64,000 nt of DNA from Leptospira haakeii (GCF_002812045.1 NZ_NPEG01000001.1:1054001-1118000), one strand, 5' to 3'. Positions 19,488 to 29,597 are shown, numbered from the stretch's first letter. The notes: generated from the letters alone by a model not told the origin. Translations and numbers: made by a program.

Positions 19488-20735
19488 TTAGGATTGAGAA
19501 ACCTTCTGCAATTGCTCGCTGAAAACTTGAGAAGTCATCTTAACTTTGTATTTTGCGATCAATTTATCTTTCAGGATCGTAAACGGTTTTTCAGTGATGA
19601 GATGATAGAAATATGCGAAGAAGAAAACTGCAAGTCCCACCGGAATGGTATAGAGCAAGAATTCATGCTGTTCTAATTTTTTATCAGCAAAAAGTAATCT
19701 TCTGGAAAGAGGTGTCATCACAACAATATGGATGATGTAAGCACAGTATGATAATTTTGCAAAAGGAGAGAATCCTTTCCAAGAAAGGAACTTTCCAATA
19801 GGATCTCCTTTTCTCATTGAGAGAATAAAAATCCCGATCCATAATAATGCAAAACTTGGGAAACGAATGATCTGATGAAATCCCATTTCGAATTCATCCA
19901 CTAATGCTGTGTAAGTAAGAAGTCCGATCCAAAGTCCCGCATGCAAATAATTTGCCCAAGGCCCTAATTGAAGTGCCTTCTCAACCCATGATTTATGGAA
20001 ATTGAATATATATGCGAATATAATCCCGTAGAGGACTGAGTCTATATGCCCATGAAATGGATAATAGATATTTGCATTATATAGATCTACGGATGTGGAG
20101 CCGGTTGTCTTTAAGATCACCGTATACATAAAAATCGCACGATAGATCAAAGGAATGGCGGTAAGGACGATCAAGAAGCCTAATCTAAAACGTTTAGGAA
20201 CATATCTGAAAATAACTAAAAGAAAGATTGGGAAAGCAATATAGAATTGTTCCTCTAAAGAGAGAGACCAACCGTGAAACATGGTTCCTTTAAAATAGTC
20301 GGAAAGATATAAAAAGTCGAACCAGATCTTACTTTTAGCCGCTTGGATTTGGCCAGCAAATTCAGGAGGAGTACTTTTTAGAATAATCGGGATAAATATG
20401 AAGTATTGTAAAATTAGAAAAATATAAAATGGAGGGAATATCCTTAAGGAACGTTTTAAATAGAAAAACTTCCAGTTAATTGTACCCTTGGATTCTAATT
20501 CGGCGAATAACGGACTTGCGATCAGAAATCCGCTTAAAGGGAAAAATAGATCTAAACATACGGATCCATTATTTAGGAAGTTTCTTACGTAAGGGTCTAT
20601 ATCCGGAATAAAGGGATAAACAGTGCGATACATATGCCCGTAGATCAACATAAAGAAACCCAAGGTTCTTGCCCCGTTAAAAGGTGCGATTTCCCTTTCA
20701 TCAGGTCTGAAAATTCCCAGGAAATATTCTTTCAT
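19488..20735 (-). CDS. Acyltransferase family 3 (O-acetyltransferase) membrane protein
   Basis: 415 residues with about ten membrane helices. The family features are NGARTLGFFMLIYGHMY near the N-terminus, where the His is the conserved acyl-transfer residue, the FFLKRSLRIFPPFYIF-like segment (here FYLKRSLRIFP) and GWSLSLEEQFYIAFP near residue 155. Members add acetyl or other acyl groups to cell-surface polysaccharide or lipid from the inner membrane. The start codon overlaps the stop of the upstream membrane-protein gene by four bases. The two proteins may therefore modify the same envelope glycan. Confidence 0.9.
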   Translation of the reverse strand: MKEYFLGIFRPDEREIAPFNGARTLGFFMLIYGHMYRTVYPFIPDIDPYVRNFLNNGSVCLDLFFPLSGFLIASPLFAELESKGTINWKFFYLKRSLRIFPPFYIFLILQYFIFIPIILKSTPPEFAGQIQAAKSKIWFDFLYLSDYFKGTMFHGWSLSLEEQFYIAFPIFLLVIFRYVPKRFRLGFLIVLTAIPLIYRAIFMYTVILKTTGSTSVDLYNANIYYPFHGHIDSVLYGIIFAYIFNFHKSWVEKALQLGPWANYLHAGLWIGLLTYTALVDEFEMGFHQIIRFPSFALLWIGIFILSMRKGDPIGKFLSWKGFSPFAKLSYCAYIIHIVVMTPLSRRLLFADKKLEQHEFLLYTIPVGLAVFFFAYFYHLITEKPFTILKDKLIAKYKVKMTSQVFSEQLQKVSQS

Positions 20736-22231
20736 TCAATGATCCTTACTACTGTGGATTTATAGTGAAATGAATTCTTGTTTAGAATTTGAAACTCTTC
20801 ACTTTCTTTTTCCGGTGTTTCCAATGTGATTGTAATTGCAGGTTCCGAGTCGCTACATCGGAAAGATTTTGGAACTAAAAAATGCCATTCTTCATTTAGG
20901 CAGGAGTTATATCCTTCTCTTGTTAATCTGAGAAGAATTCCTAAACTAAGATCTCCTTGTCCGAAATCTTTAGGATCGGATTTCCAGCGAATTCTATATT
21001 TGGTTTCTTTTTGAGGAGAGATGGCCGCTATAAATTTTTCAGGCCTATCATCGTATTCGAATTCTGTATTTTTGCCGTAAATGGCAATGCTTAGGAATAT
21101 TATAGAAATGAAATAAATTTGGAAGTTTCTGGTGTTCGGGAATTCAAGTTTGGATAGAATGATCTTTAGATTCAGATAGTAAAGAAGTCCCGCTAAAACA
21201 TAAGTGAACCAATAGATATGGGAGATCTGTCCACCTTTCATCTTGAATGCGCCGAATAATGTAATGAAGAATGCCCAGATCAATATCCGTAGCAAAGATT
21301 TATCAAATTCTTGTAATTTATCCTTCCAGAAACTAGGAATTCCGAATAATAATCCCACAATTAAAAGTGCAGGGATTTGTTTTGGAATACTTATTGGAGA
21401 AACATAATAAGAGAGAACATATTGTAACGTAGGGCCTAATTTATGAAAGGTAGAATTCTTAGCGGCTAATCCTATAATTTTACTTAAGTTTCCTGGAGAG
21501 TTTGCGAATTGTTCAACTAACGGTGGAATCCAACAAATGATTGTGAATGTTACGGCAAGAAGGAGACTGAACCCAAACTCTTTTGTTTTGTATTGAGAAA
21601 GTCCTTTGTTCTTATAAAAATAAAAACATCCTATTGCAAACATCGGAACTATAAAGGAAATCCCAACTATTTGGTTTTGAACAATTATATTCGCACAAAC
21701 TACAAACCAGAAAAAATTCCTAATAGAACCGTTTGAAAAATCAGTTAAGGATAGGATTAACACTAAGGTTGGTAAAAGAACTACCCCCGGTCCCCAGATA
21801 TTTGAAAATGCATTTGGTAAAAGAGGAGTTAATCCTAAAATCAAAGACGAAAATAATAGGACTGTAGATCTATTCTCTTCTAACTTTGAATAAAGAATTC
21901 TTAAACCGATCAGAAGGAAAAAAAGATTATAAAGAACGATCCCGATTGAATGTGCTCCATGAGGAGATCTTACAAAGAAGAATACTTTTTCTGCAATTGC
22001 CAGATAGTAGAATACTATTGGTCCGGGATGATTTACTAAAAAGCGAGAGTATGCTCCTAAACTTTCTTCTAATTTTCCCGCCTTCCAAATTTGAAGAGCA
22101 TTGGCGGCATAATCTCCAGTCTCTTGATAAGGTTGGCTAAAGAAGCCTGGGTTTGCTAGCAAATATGCTACGCAGAATACGATCGGAAAAAGTAGATAAA
22201 GTGGAAGTTTGTTGTTGGAAGAGGTTTGCAT
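20732..22231 (-). CDS. Multi-spanning membrane protein, GT-C glycosyltransferase-like
   Basis: 499 residues with about 11-12 hydrophobic helices between residues 10 and 390 and a C-terminal soluble domain (about 395-499). The first loop has an acidic and aromatic stretch (YQETGDYAANALQIWKAG) between helices 1 and 2. This is the usual place for the catalytic acidic residue in GT-C glycosyltransferases of the ArnT/PMT type. I do not see a family-defining motif, so GT-C membership is inferred. It is translationally coupled to an acyltransferase-3 gene, which supports a shared role in envelope sugar or lipid decoration. Confidence 0.75.
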   Translation of the reverse strand: MQTSSNNKLPLYLLFPIVFCVAYLLANPGFFSQPYQETGDYAANALQIWKAGKLEESLGAYSRFLVNHPGPIVFYYLAIAEKVFFFVRSPHGAHSIGIVLYNLFFLLIGLRILYSKLEENRSTVLLFSSLILGLTPLLPNAFSNIWGPGVVLLPTLVLILSLTDFSNGSIRNFFWFVVCANIIVQNQIVGISFIVPMFAIGCFYFYKNKGLSQYKTKEFGFSLLLAVTFTIICWIPPLVEQFANSPGNLSKIIGLAAKNSTFHKLGPTLQYVLSYYVSPISIPKQIPALLIVGLLFGIPSFWKDKLQEFDKSLLRILIWAFFITLFGAFKMKGGQISHIYWFTYVLAGLLYYLNLKIILSKLEFPNTRNFQIYFISIIFLSIAIYGKNTEFEYDDRPEKFIAAISPQKETKYRIRWKSDPKDFGQGDLSLGILLRLTREGYNSCLNEEWHFLVPKSFRCSDSEPAITITLETPEKESEEFQILNKNSFHYKSTVVRIIE

Positions 22232-22420
22232 GAATCGGAGAAAAATGGTTGGCCGATATTTCCAGTAAGCTTCTGTTTTTCGCTTCCTGGGTCAAGTAGA
22301 TTCCTTTTTAGAACGTGCTTTATGCAAAGAAGGAAAGCTTATAAAGAACCTTAAATAATTTCCGTTGGAATTCCGACAAATCTAAGAAGTCATACAAAAT
22401 TTTGGAAATAAATTACGCTT

Positions 22421-22435
22421 GATCCGAGTCGGATC
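22421..22435. promoter_or_regulatory. Perfect 15-base palindrome before the SpoIIE-TPR gene
   Basis: GATCCGAGTCGGATC has 7-base arms around a single G and lies 40 bases before the start of the 22476 gene, in a good position for a dimeric repressor site overlapping the promoter. The cognate regulator is unknown. Confidence 0.4.
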
Positions 22436-22475
22436 GTTACTCTAAGCTTCCGGGACTTACTTTCTATACCAATCA

Positions 22476-25400
22476 ATGGATCCGTTATTTTTTAACTTCT
22501 ACTCTTTCGGTTCGATCTTAATCGTTCTGTACTTCTTATATTCAGGCTTCTTCTTTCTTACAATTAAAGAGAGAAGTATGGCTGCCTTTCATTTGGGAGT
22601 CTGTGCTTTAACCACAGTTTTCCATAATATAGGATATTTTTGGGGCTTTATTTCCTTTGAGGAGAGCACAATTTTTCATAGGGTCATCGCAGTTGCAGGA
22701 CCGCTGATGAGTTTTACCCAATTAGTGGGATTTTTCATCTATTTCCCGGAGCCTAGAAAGAAAGGGATCCTACCAGGTTTGATCTTCTACTGGCTTCTTT
22801 ACTTAGGAGTGTTAGTAGTCACTGGATATTATGTTTTCATTTGTTGGGACGCTCCTAGATCTTTTGTTCCTGGAAGTCATTACTGGGATTATGAGGTCCA
22901 TGTATTTTACAGTTATTTCATATATGTAATCTTATTCTATGAAGTATGTTATCTCGTGATCGGGATCTGGAAGGCGATCATAGAGACTGGAAAAGAGAGA
23001 AGGTCCGTAATTTATATTCTTCTTAGCTATGCTGTGATCACAGTAGTTCCCGGAATTTTAAACGCGCTTAGTCGAAACGGAACAGTCGCACGAGCAACAT
23101 ACCAACAATCCTTCAACCTTGGAATGGTTACTGGGATGTTCTTGATCATGATCGTGTATGTGAACGCTACGAAAGAAAGAACCACGATCTTGAATAGGAT
23201 CATCGGAGTCTCTTTAGCTACATTCTTTGTATGTTATCAATTGGTAGGCTATTCTATCCTGAATGGATATGAGAGAACTTACGATGATATGAAAAGAAGA
23301 GATAGTTCTATTGCAGTTCAGGAACAGAAAGATCCGCAAGGCTTGGCTTATATAGTTTCCTACGATCCAGAGAAGAATGAGTTCCGATCGGAAAGAGGAA
23401 ATAAAGATCCTAGATTTAAAAAAGAAGATGAGTTAGAAGTCCGTTTTTTCAAGGAAAAACAAAAGATCTCCAATGTAGGAAGTTTGCCTGCAAAAGAAAG
23501 ATTAGAAAGAACGGAAAAAATTTTGGAAACTTCTCCGAATGAATTTAAAGCTTATGCTGCCGGTATTCGCGCTTTTCTAAAATCAAAAAATGATGAAACA
23601 GTAGAAGACTCCGATATGGAGGGATATTTCCGAGGAATATATGGAAAACTGAATATTATCCGAAATAAATACTCTAGGCTTCCTGATCGCAAAAAACAAA
23701 AATCTATCGAAGGATTGCTAGTTTCTCCTGATGTAGGATTGTCCGAGACCCTGGCTTATGTGAAACAATCCGCAATTCAGGCGGTAAATTCGGATAAACC
23801 CGCCGAGCAGGTCTCAAAGATAGTGCTAAATTCTTTGGCCCCGATTCATTTTGTGGGAGAAAGGATCTATCGAGGCACTAGGATTTATTCTCCTTCCGAT
23901 CCTAAACCAGTAATGTATCTTTCCTATTATTTTGCTCCGAATCTGAATGGGAAAATATATGAGGTCGGATTCGAATATAAGGACTATCGAATATTCCACC
24001 ATGATCCAAGTTTTATCTTAGTGGCTTCTATGGTCCTGACATTCTTTGTTATCGTGATAGGATTTAGGTTCTTTTTCCAAAATGCGATCGTAGTTCCTAT
24101 GGATGAGGTGGTTGTAGGATTAACCGAAGTAAATTCAGGGAATTTAGAATATAGGCTGACTCCTAGAGTAGAAGATGAGATCGGATTTATCGCCAGGTCA
24201 TTCAATAAAATGGCTAGAAGTATCCAAGCCGCCAGAAAAAGACTAGAGCAATACGCTGACGAGCTGGAAGAGAAGGTAAAAGACAGAACAAAAGAGTTAG
24301 AAAAAACCTTGGACGAGGTGAAAGAACTCAAACAACAACAGGACGGGGACTATTTCCTTACCTCACTTCTGATCAAACCTTTAGGAGCAAACAAGGCTTC
24401 ATCTGAAAACGTCAAAGTAGACTTTTTAATAGAACAAAAGAAAAAATTCAGCTTCCGAAGATTTAACGATGAGATCGGCGGAGACATGAATATCTCTAAC
24501 CAGATCACACTCAGAGGCCAACGTTATATAGTATTCTTAAATGCGGATGCTATGGGCAAATCTATGCAAGGAGCAGGAGGAGCCTTAGTTTTAGGGGCAG
24601 TTTGCGAATCCATTATAGAGAGAACCCGGATCGTAGGATCTATGAAAGAGCAATCTCCGGAAAGATGGCTTAAAAACGCATTTATAGAATTGCATAAAGT
24701 GTTCGAAAGTTTTGAGGGTTCGATGCTCGTATCTTCAGTGATCGGGCTAATAGACGAAGATTCTGGAACATTATATTATATTAATGCAGAGCATCCTTGG
24801 ACAGCACTCTATCGAGATGGAAAAGCGGATTTTATAGAACAAGATCTTATGTTCAGAAAATTGGGAACCACTGGAATGGATGGAAAAATTTCAGTGAAAA
24901 CATTCCAATTATTACCTGGTGATGTGATAATTGCGGGCTCGGACGGAAGAGACGATATTCTTTTAGGAAACGACGAAGAAGGCGCAAGGATTATCAACGA
25001 TAATGAAAAACTTTTCTTAAAGTTGATAGAAGAAGGAAACGGAGAACTCTCTAATATATACGAATCTATAAAAAAAGTAGGTTCCCTAACAGATGACCTA
25101 TCCTTAGTCCGAATCTCTTTCAAAGAAGAAGGAGGGATCGAAAGAACCCAAGAGAAGGAAAAGATCAGACAACTTCTTCGCAAAGCCAAAGAAAGATCTC
25201 AAGATAAGAATATCAAAGAAGCATTATCTTTCTTAGAAGAAGCGGACTCACTAGACAATCGTCTACCTGAAGTAAAAAAAGGATTACTTAAGTATCATGT
25301 TCGATTAAAGAATTATGCCAAGGCTGCACAATTTGCAGAAGAATATTTGAATATTCGCCCGGTGGATAAAGAAATACTATTTATTGCTTCGTACGTAGCA

Positions 25401-25613
25401 AGAAGAGCCAAACAATTCCAAAAAGCCCAAGATTTCGGCGAAAGATTACTCTTAAGAGAGCCTGATCATGTTAGAAATTTGATCAATTTGACTAGGATCT
25501 CAATCGCTTTAAGAAATTATGAAAGAGCAAAACAACTTTTGAGAGAAGCTCAGAGACTAGAGCCGGAAAATTCTCAGGTTATAAAGATCAGACAAGCTTT
25601 AGATAAAATATAA
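22476..25613 (+). CDS. Membrane sensor with HAMP, SpoIIE (PP2C) phosphatase and C-terminal TPR domain
   Basis: 1045 residues. Seven N-terminal membrane helices (about 5-245) are followed by an extracytoplasmic region (about 260-510), another membrane helix (about 515-535), HAMP (about 535-590), a coiled coil (about 590-630) and a SpoIIE phosphatase domain (about 650-880). Metal aspartates appear in GGDMN, ADAMGKSMQGAGG, GSDGRDD and TDDLSLV. The usual DAxGHG motif reads DAMGKSMQG, a recognised leptospiral variation. TPR-like repeats fill the last 150 residues. The protein probably dephosphorylates a STAS antagonist in response to an envelope signal, with the TPR part recruiting partners. A perfect palindrome lies just upstream. 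Confidence 0.88.
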   Translation: MDPLFFNFYSFGSILIVLYFLYSGFFFLTIKERSMAAFHLGVCALTTVFHNIGYFWGFISFEESTIFHRVIAVAGPLMSFTQLVGFFIYFPEPRKKGILPGLIFYWLLYLGVLVVTGYYVFICWDAPRSFVPGSHYWDYEVHVFYSYFIYVILFYEVCYLVIGIWKAIIETGKERRSVIYILLSYAVITVVPGILNALSRNGTVARATYQQSFNLGMVTGMFLIMIVYVNATKERTTILNRIIGVSLATFFVCYQLVGYSILNGYERTYDDMKRRDSSIAVQEQKDPQGLAYIVSYDPEKNEFRSERGNKDPRFKKEDELEVRFFKEKQKISNVGSLPAKERLERTEKILETSPNEFKAYAAGIRAFLKSKNDETVEDSDMEGYFRGIYGKLNIIRNKYSRLPDRKKQKSIEGLLVSPDVGLSETLAYVKQSAIQAVNSDKPAEQVSKIVLNSLAPIHFVGERIYRGTRIYSPSDPKPVMYLSYYFAPNLNGKIYEVGFEYKDYRIFHHDPSFILVASMVLTFFVIVIGFRFFFQNAIVVPMDEVVVGLTEVNSGNLEYRLTPRVEDEIGFIARSFNKMARSIQAARKRLEQYADELEEKVKDRTKELEKTLDEVKELKQQQDGDYFLTSLLIKPLGANKASSENVKVDFLIEQKKKFSFRRFNDEIGGDMNISNQITLRGQRYIVFLNADAMGKSMQGAGGALVLGAVCESIIERTRIVGSMKEQSPERWLKNAFIELHKVFESFEGSMLVSSVIGLIDEDSGTLYYINAEHPWTALYRDGKADFIEQDLMFRKLGTTGMDGKISVKTFQLLPGDVIIAGSDGRDDILLGNDEEGARIINDNEKLFLKLIEEGNGELSNIYESIKKVGSLTDDLSLVRISFKEEGGIERTQEKEKIRQLLRKAKERSQDKNIKEALSFLEEADSLDNRLPEVKKGLLKYHVRLKNYAKAAQFAEEYLNIRPVDKEILFIASYVARRAKQFQKAQDFGERLLLREPDHVRNLINLTRISIALRNYERAKQLLREAQRLEPENSQVIKIRQALDKI

Positions 25614-25792
25614 ATCTTTCTATCTAATGTGACTTAATCAAGAGACTAAAAGACTAAAATTGGTTTAGGAAATTAATTTTGTCCAAACTATGTAAATATC
25701 TTGCAAAATCGGGTCAAAAAAATTAAAATACGCGGATAAAACATGAAATAGAATTAAAAGATTATAAACTTTTAATCTATGTTTTCTTTATC

Positions 25793-27583
25793 ATGCTCTC
25801 ATATGATTCTAAACTGAGATTCGGAATTGTTGGAATAGGTTTTTTAGGCCTATTGATTGGCGTTTCTTCTTGGGTCAGCAGTAGGAATCTAACCCAATCA
25901 AAAGATTGGGAATCTCATACTTTCAATGTACTTTCCAGATTAGAGAATTTGGCTTCTACCGTAAAAGAAACTAAGATCCGATTTTTGCTCTTTTTGGCTT
26001 CGGGGAAAAAAGAAGACCTGGAATATTATAAAACTGAGAAACAGAATTTATTCTTCAAACTTGGTGAACTCAAATATATCACCAGAGATAATTCTATCCA
26101 GCAGACCGGTCTTTTTGAGTTAGAAAAATTACTTACAAAAAGGGATGAACTGATCCAGGAGATAGGTCCCTCTGTATTAAATAACAAAGAAAAAGAAACT
26201 GCAAACGCAATACTCGAGAATGAGATCGACCGTTCCATCGAAGGACTGAAAGAAAAAGAGATTTCACTTCTCGCTGAAAGGGTCTACGACTCTAAATTGA
26301 AGGAGAATATCGCGGATTGGGTCTTATTCGTATCGACCTCTTTTAATATACTCATCTTAGCCGTACTTTATAGATTCTTAAAGAAGGAATCCGATCGCAG
26401 AATAGAGGCGGAAAATATACTTTTTGAGAAGAACAATCTCCTGGAACATACACTTTCTGAAAAAGAAAATTTCTATAAAGAGATTTTAATGATCAAATCC
26501 GCCTTGGATTGCGCATCCAGCAATATCATGATAGCGGACAACGATCTTAATGTTGTCTACACGAACCGTTCGATTGTGAGTATGTTCCAAGCAGCACAGG
26601 AGAATATTCGTAACCAATACCCTGATTTCACTCCTGAGGCATTGATTGGATCATGTATAGATTCCTTTCATATTACTCCCGAAAAACAAAGGCATATACT
26701 TTCTACATTTACCAATACTTATAAAAGTTCTGTTTCCATTGGTGGGAGACAGTTTAATCTGAGTGCAGATCCAGTGATCGATTCTTCTGGGGAAAGGCTG
26801 GGTAGTGTGGTTGAATGGTTGGATGTGACCGAAAGGAATTTGAAAGAATTTCAGATAAACCAATTAAACCAAGATCTAGAGGATAATATTCGAAAATTAG
26901 AATATGCTAATCGGGAATTGGAGGCATTTAGTTACTCTGTGTCCCATGATTTGCGGGCCCCTATCCGTGGAATAGACGGATTTACGAAGATAATGTTGGA
27001 GGATTATTCCACAGTATTAGAGCCGGAAGCTTTAAGGCTTTTGAATGTGATTGCAACTAATTCAAAATTTATGGGTCAGTTGATAGATGACCTACTCGCA
27101 TTCTATCGTGTGTCCAAATTGGAACCAAAATCGGATTCAATAAATATGAAACATATGGTTTCCGATTCGATAGAGATCATTAATCAGGAATACGGATCCA
27201 GAAGCCCGATAGTGGAAATTTCGGAACTTCCTCCGGTAAGAGGTGATGCCTCCATGTTAAAGCAGGTTTGGTTGAATCTAATTTCAAATGCATATAAGTA
27301 TTCTTCTAAATCGCAAAATCCTTTCGTGGAGATAGGTTTTTTAAGCGGAGAAGGGAATCGCACATTCTTTGTAAAAGATAATGGAGTTGGTTTCGATGAT
27401 CAATATTCTCATAAACTTTTTAAAGTATTTCAAAGATTACATTCAAACGAGGAATTTACAGGAACCGGAATTGGGCTTGCGATCGTAGACAGGATCGTCC
27501 AAAGACATGGTGGAAAAGTTTGGGCAGAAGGAAAGATGGGACAAGGTGCCACATTTTATTTTACAATACCGAGCAAGGAATAG
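25793..27583 (+). CDS. CHASE3-PAS sensor histidine kinase
   Basis: 596 residues. Membrane helix 1 (about 10-28), a CHASE3-like sensor domain (about 30-175, with the W..H...V...L pattern), membrane helix 2 (about 178-198), a PAS domain (about 235-345), HisKA with phospho-His in SYSVSHDLRAPIRGI (about 378-392) and a HATPase (about 475-594) with NLISNAYKYS, DNGVGFD and GTGIGLAIV. The HisKA type resembles phytochrome-like and bacteriophytochrome-partner kinases. A single-domain response regulator gene follows after six bases and is the likely partner. The ligand is unknown. Confidence 0.92.
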   Translation: MLSYDSKLRFGIVGIGFLGLLIGVSSWVSSRNLTQSKDWESHTFNVLSRLENLASTVKETKIRFLLFLASGKKEDLEYYKTEKQNLFFKLGELKYITRDNSIQQTGLFELEKLLTKRDELIQEIGPSVLNNKEKETANAILENEIDRSIEGLKEKEISLLAERVYDSKLKENIADWVLFVSTSFNILILAVLYRFLKKESDRRIEAENILFEKNNLLEHTLSEKENFYKEILMIKSALDCASSNIMIADNDLNVVYTNRSIVSMFQAAQENIRNQYPDFTPEALIGSCIDSFHITPEKQRHILSTFTNTYKSSVSIGGRQFNLSADPVIDSSGERLGSVVEWLDVTERNLKEFQINQLNQDLEDNIRKLEYANRELEAFSYSVSHDLRAPIRGIDGFTKIMLEDYSTVLEPEALRLLNVIATNSKFMGQLIDDLLAFYRVSKLEPKSDSINMKHMVSDSIEIINQEYGSRSPIVEISELPPVRGDASMLKQVWLNLISNAYKYSSKSQNPFVEIGFLSGEGNRTFFVKDNGVGFDDQYSHKLFKVFQRLHSNEEFTGTGIGLAIVDRIVQRHGGKVWAEGKMGQGATFYFTIPSKE

Positions 27584-27589
27584 AGAAAA

Positions 27590-28033
27590 ATGAATCAATC
27601 GGGAAACTATGATATACTTTATGCGGAGGACAATCCGAACGATGCGGAACTTACTTTAAGAGGTTTCAGAAAAAATAATTTAGTAAATCAAGTCTTTCAT
27701 GTCAAAGATGGAGAGGAAGCTCTAGAGTTTTTGTTTTGTAGAGGAAGATACGAAGGGAGAGAATCAGGTGGAAAACCATTATTCGTATTATTGGATCTAA
27801 AAATGCCAAAGGTGGACGGCCTCGAGGTGCTAAGAGAGATTAAGTCCGACGAAAAATTGAGAACGATCCCTGTAGTAATGTTAACCTCTTCGGCAGAAGA
27901 GAAAGATATAGTAGAAAGTTATAAACTAGGCGTAAACAGTTATATAATCAAACCTGTTGAATTTGAAAAGCTAATCGTAACAGTATCTGAAATTGGACAA
28001 TATTGGTGTATATTAAATAAATCGGTGCATTGA
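27590..28033 (+). CDS. Single-domain response regulator, Rcp1-like
   Basis: 147 residues, all receiver domain. The acidic pair is in [11 protein letters not shown] (about 10-20), the phospho-Asp in [11 protein letters not shown] (about 66), the Thr/Ser in MLTSS and the Lys in IIKPVEF. The inserted loop [14 protein letters not shown] is typical of Rcp1-type regulators that pair with phytochrome-like kinases. It has no output domain, so it likely passes phosphate on or binds a partner protein. It lies six bases after the kinase gene and two bases before a receiver-kinase gene. Confidence 0.93.
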   Translation: MNQSGNYDILYAEDNPNDAELTLRGFRKNNLVNQVFHVKDGEEALEFLFCRGRYEGRESGGKPLFVLLDLKMPKVDGLEVLREIKSDEKLRTIPVVMLTSSAEEKDIVESYKLGVNSYIIKPVEFEKLIVTVSEIGQYWCILNKSVH

Positions 28034-28034
28034 T

Positions 28035-29168
28035 ATGAAGACGCTAAAGTTCCTTTTTTTAGAAGATTCTTCTACCGATCTAGAGCTTATCCAAAGAGAG
28101 TTAAAAAGGGGAGGGGTAGAGTATATTCCTGTCCACGCTCAAGATAGGGACGAATACCTAAGGGCAATCGAAGACGAGAAGCCTGATTTTATTTTTTCGG
28201 ACTACTCACTTCCTAATTTTGATGGATTATCAGCATTAACCATCGCAAAGGAACAATGCCCTACGACTCCTTTTATATTCGTTTCAGGAACATACGGAGA
28301 AGATGCGGCCATCCAAACTCTGACTAGAGGCGCAACCGATTACGTTCTGAAAGACAGATTAGTAAAACTTGTCCCCGCATTAAGAAGAGCTATTCGAGAA
28401 ATAGAAGAGCATAAGGCTTTAAGACGGGCGGAACAAGAGAAGTTTGAAATAGAAGAACAACTCAGACAAAGCCAGAAGGTAGAGGCGATGGGATTTTTGG
28501 CGGGGGCAATGGCTCATGAGATCAATAACCCAATCATGGCTATCATAGATTATGCTCAATTGATCTCTAAAGGAGAAATGGATATAGATAAGGCTCAAAA
28601 GATCGCATCTAAGATCAAACAAGAAGGGGAAAGAATTTCCGTAATGGTAAAAGATCTACTTAGATTTGCCAGACAGGAAAAAGCTGCCTTCGAAGCGGTG
28701 AGCGTTTTTGCATTAATATCCAAGACTCGTTCTATTGCAGAACAAAGATTAAAGATGAGCCGTATCCAATTGGAGATAGATGTGCATACAGATCTTCCAT
28801 CCGTAATGTGTAAAGAGGGACAGATACTTCAGGTACTTTTGAATTTGATCAATAACGGAATAGATGCGTTAAACCAACGTTATCCGGAATATGATGAGAA
28901 TAAACGAATGATCATCTCGGCTAAACCGGAAGAGATCGGTGGTAAGTCCTGGGTCAGGATCAGTGTAGAGGATCTGGGCTCAGGAATCCCTCAGGAAATC
29001 GGTAAATCCATCTTCAATACATTCTTTACTACTAAAGGAGCAGATAAGGGCACCGGTCTAGGACTTTCTGTCAGTCTTGGGATTGTGAAAGAACATGGAG
29101 GATTTCTTTCTTTCGAAAGTGCCACCAACGAATACACTAGATTTTTTCTGGATTTGCCCGCAGTCTAA
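28035..29168 (+). CDS. Receiver-histidine kinase hybrid protein
   Basis: 377 residues. An N-terminal receiver domain (about 3-125) has phospho-Asp in IFSDYSLPNFDG, but its final Lys motif reads VLKDRL and not KP. A HisKA region with AHEINNPIMAI (about 160-170) and a HATPase (about 265-375) with NLINNGIDAL and GTGLGLSVSLG follow. The receiver-before-kinase layout suggests that phosphate or binding at the receiver controls kinase activity. It is in one operon with the two preceding signalling genes (one base between stop and start), so the three proteins probably form a phosphorelay. Confidence 0.92.
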   Translation: MKTLKFLFLEDSSTDLELIQRELKRGGVEYIPVHAQDRDEYLRAIEDEKPDFIFSDYSLPNFDGLSALTIAKEQCPTTPFIFVSGTYGEDAAIQTLTRGATDYVLKDRLVKLVPALRRAIREIEEHKALRRAEQEKFEIEEQLRQSQKVEAMGFLAGAMAHEINNPIMAIIDYAQLISKGEMDIDKAQKIASKIKQEGERISVMVKDLLRFARQEKAAFEAVSVFALISKTRSIAEQRLKMSRIQLEIDVHTDLPSVMCKEGQILQVLLNLINNGIDALNQRYPEYDENKRMIISAKPEEIGGKSWVRISVEDLGSGIPQEIGKSIFNTFFTTKGADKGTGLGLSVSLGIVKEHGGFLSFESATNEYTRFFLDLPAV

Positions 29169-29236
29169 CAACGATTTTTGGATCTTCTTCGTAATTTTTT
29201 TGTCAAATAATTATCTGCGAATGGTTATACTAGATA

Positions 29237-29584
29237 ATGGAATCGACTGAATATACAAACTTAGTTTCGGAAAAACCTTTTACCGATCTAGACTTAAGAG
29301 TCGGTAAAGTAATCGGTTTCGAATTACTTCTCGATCATGGGGAAAAGGCTTATAGATTGATCTTGGATTTCGGTGAGAATACCGGAGTCCGCAAATCAAG
29401 CGAACCCATACTTTCTCTCGGAGAAGAGAAAGACTTTTTGGGAAAACAAACACTTTGTGTGATGGACTATCCCTCTGCTAATATTGCAAGAATGCGAGCT
29501 CAAGCTTTGTTCCTAGGCTTTGTAGAAGAAGAGGAAGAGTTCAGTAAGTCGGACGCAATCAGCTTCGTTCAACTCGCTTGTTAA
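29237..29584 (+). CDS. CsaA-like tRNA-binding domain protein
   Basis: 115 residues of the OB-fold tRNA-binding domain family, the same fold as the MetG C-terminus and tRNA-binding protein Trbp111. Signatures are FTDLDLRVGKVIGFELL (about 14-30), the KAYRLILDFG strand, and the end motif AQALFLGF. Stand-alone members are called CsaA and have chaperone-like or tRNA-binding roles. The protein is short and complete. A strong hairpin at 29598-29624 follows. Confidence 0.85.
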   Translation: MESTEYTNLVSEKPFTDLDLRVGKVIGFELLLDHGEKAYRLILDFGENTGVRKSSEPILSLGEEKDFLGKQTLCVMDYPSANIARMRAQALFLGFVEEEEEFSKSDAISFVQLAC

Positions 29585-29597
29585 TCGAATCTTAAAA

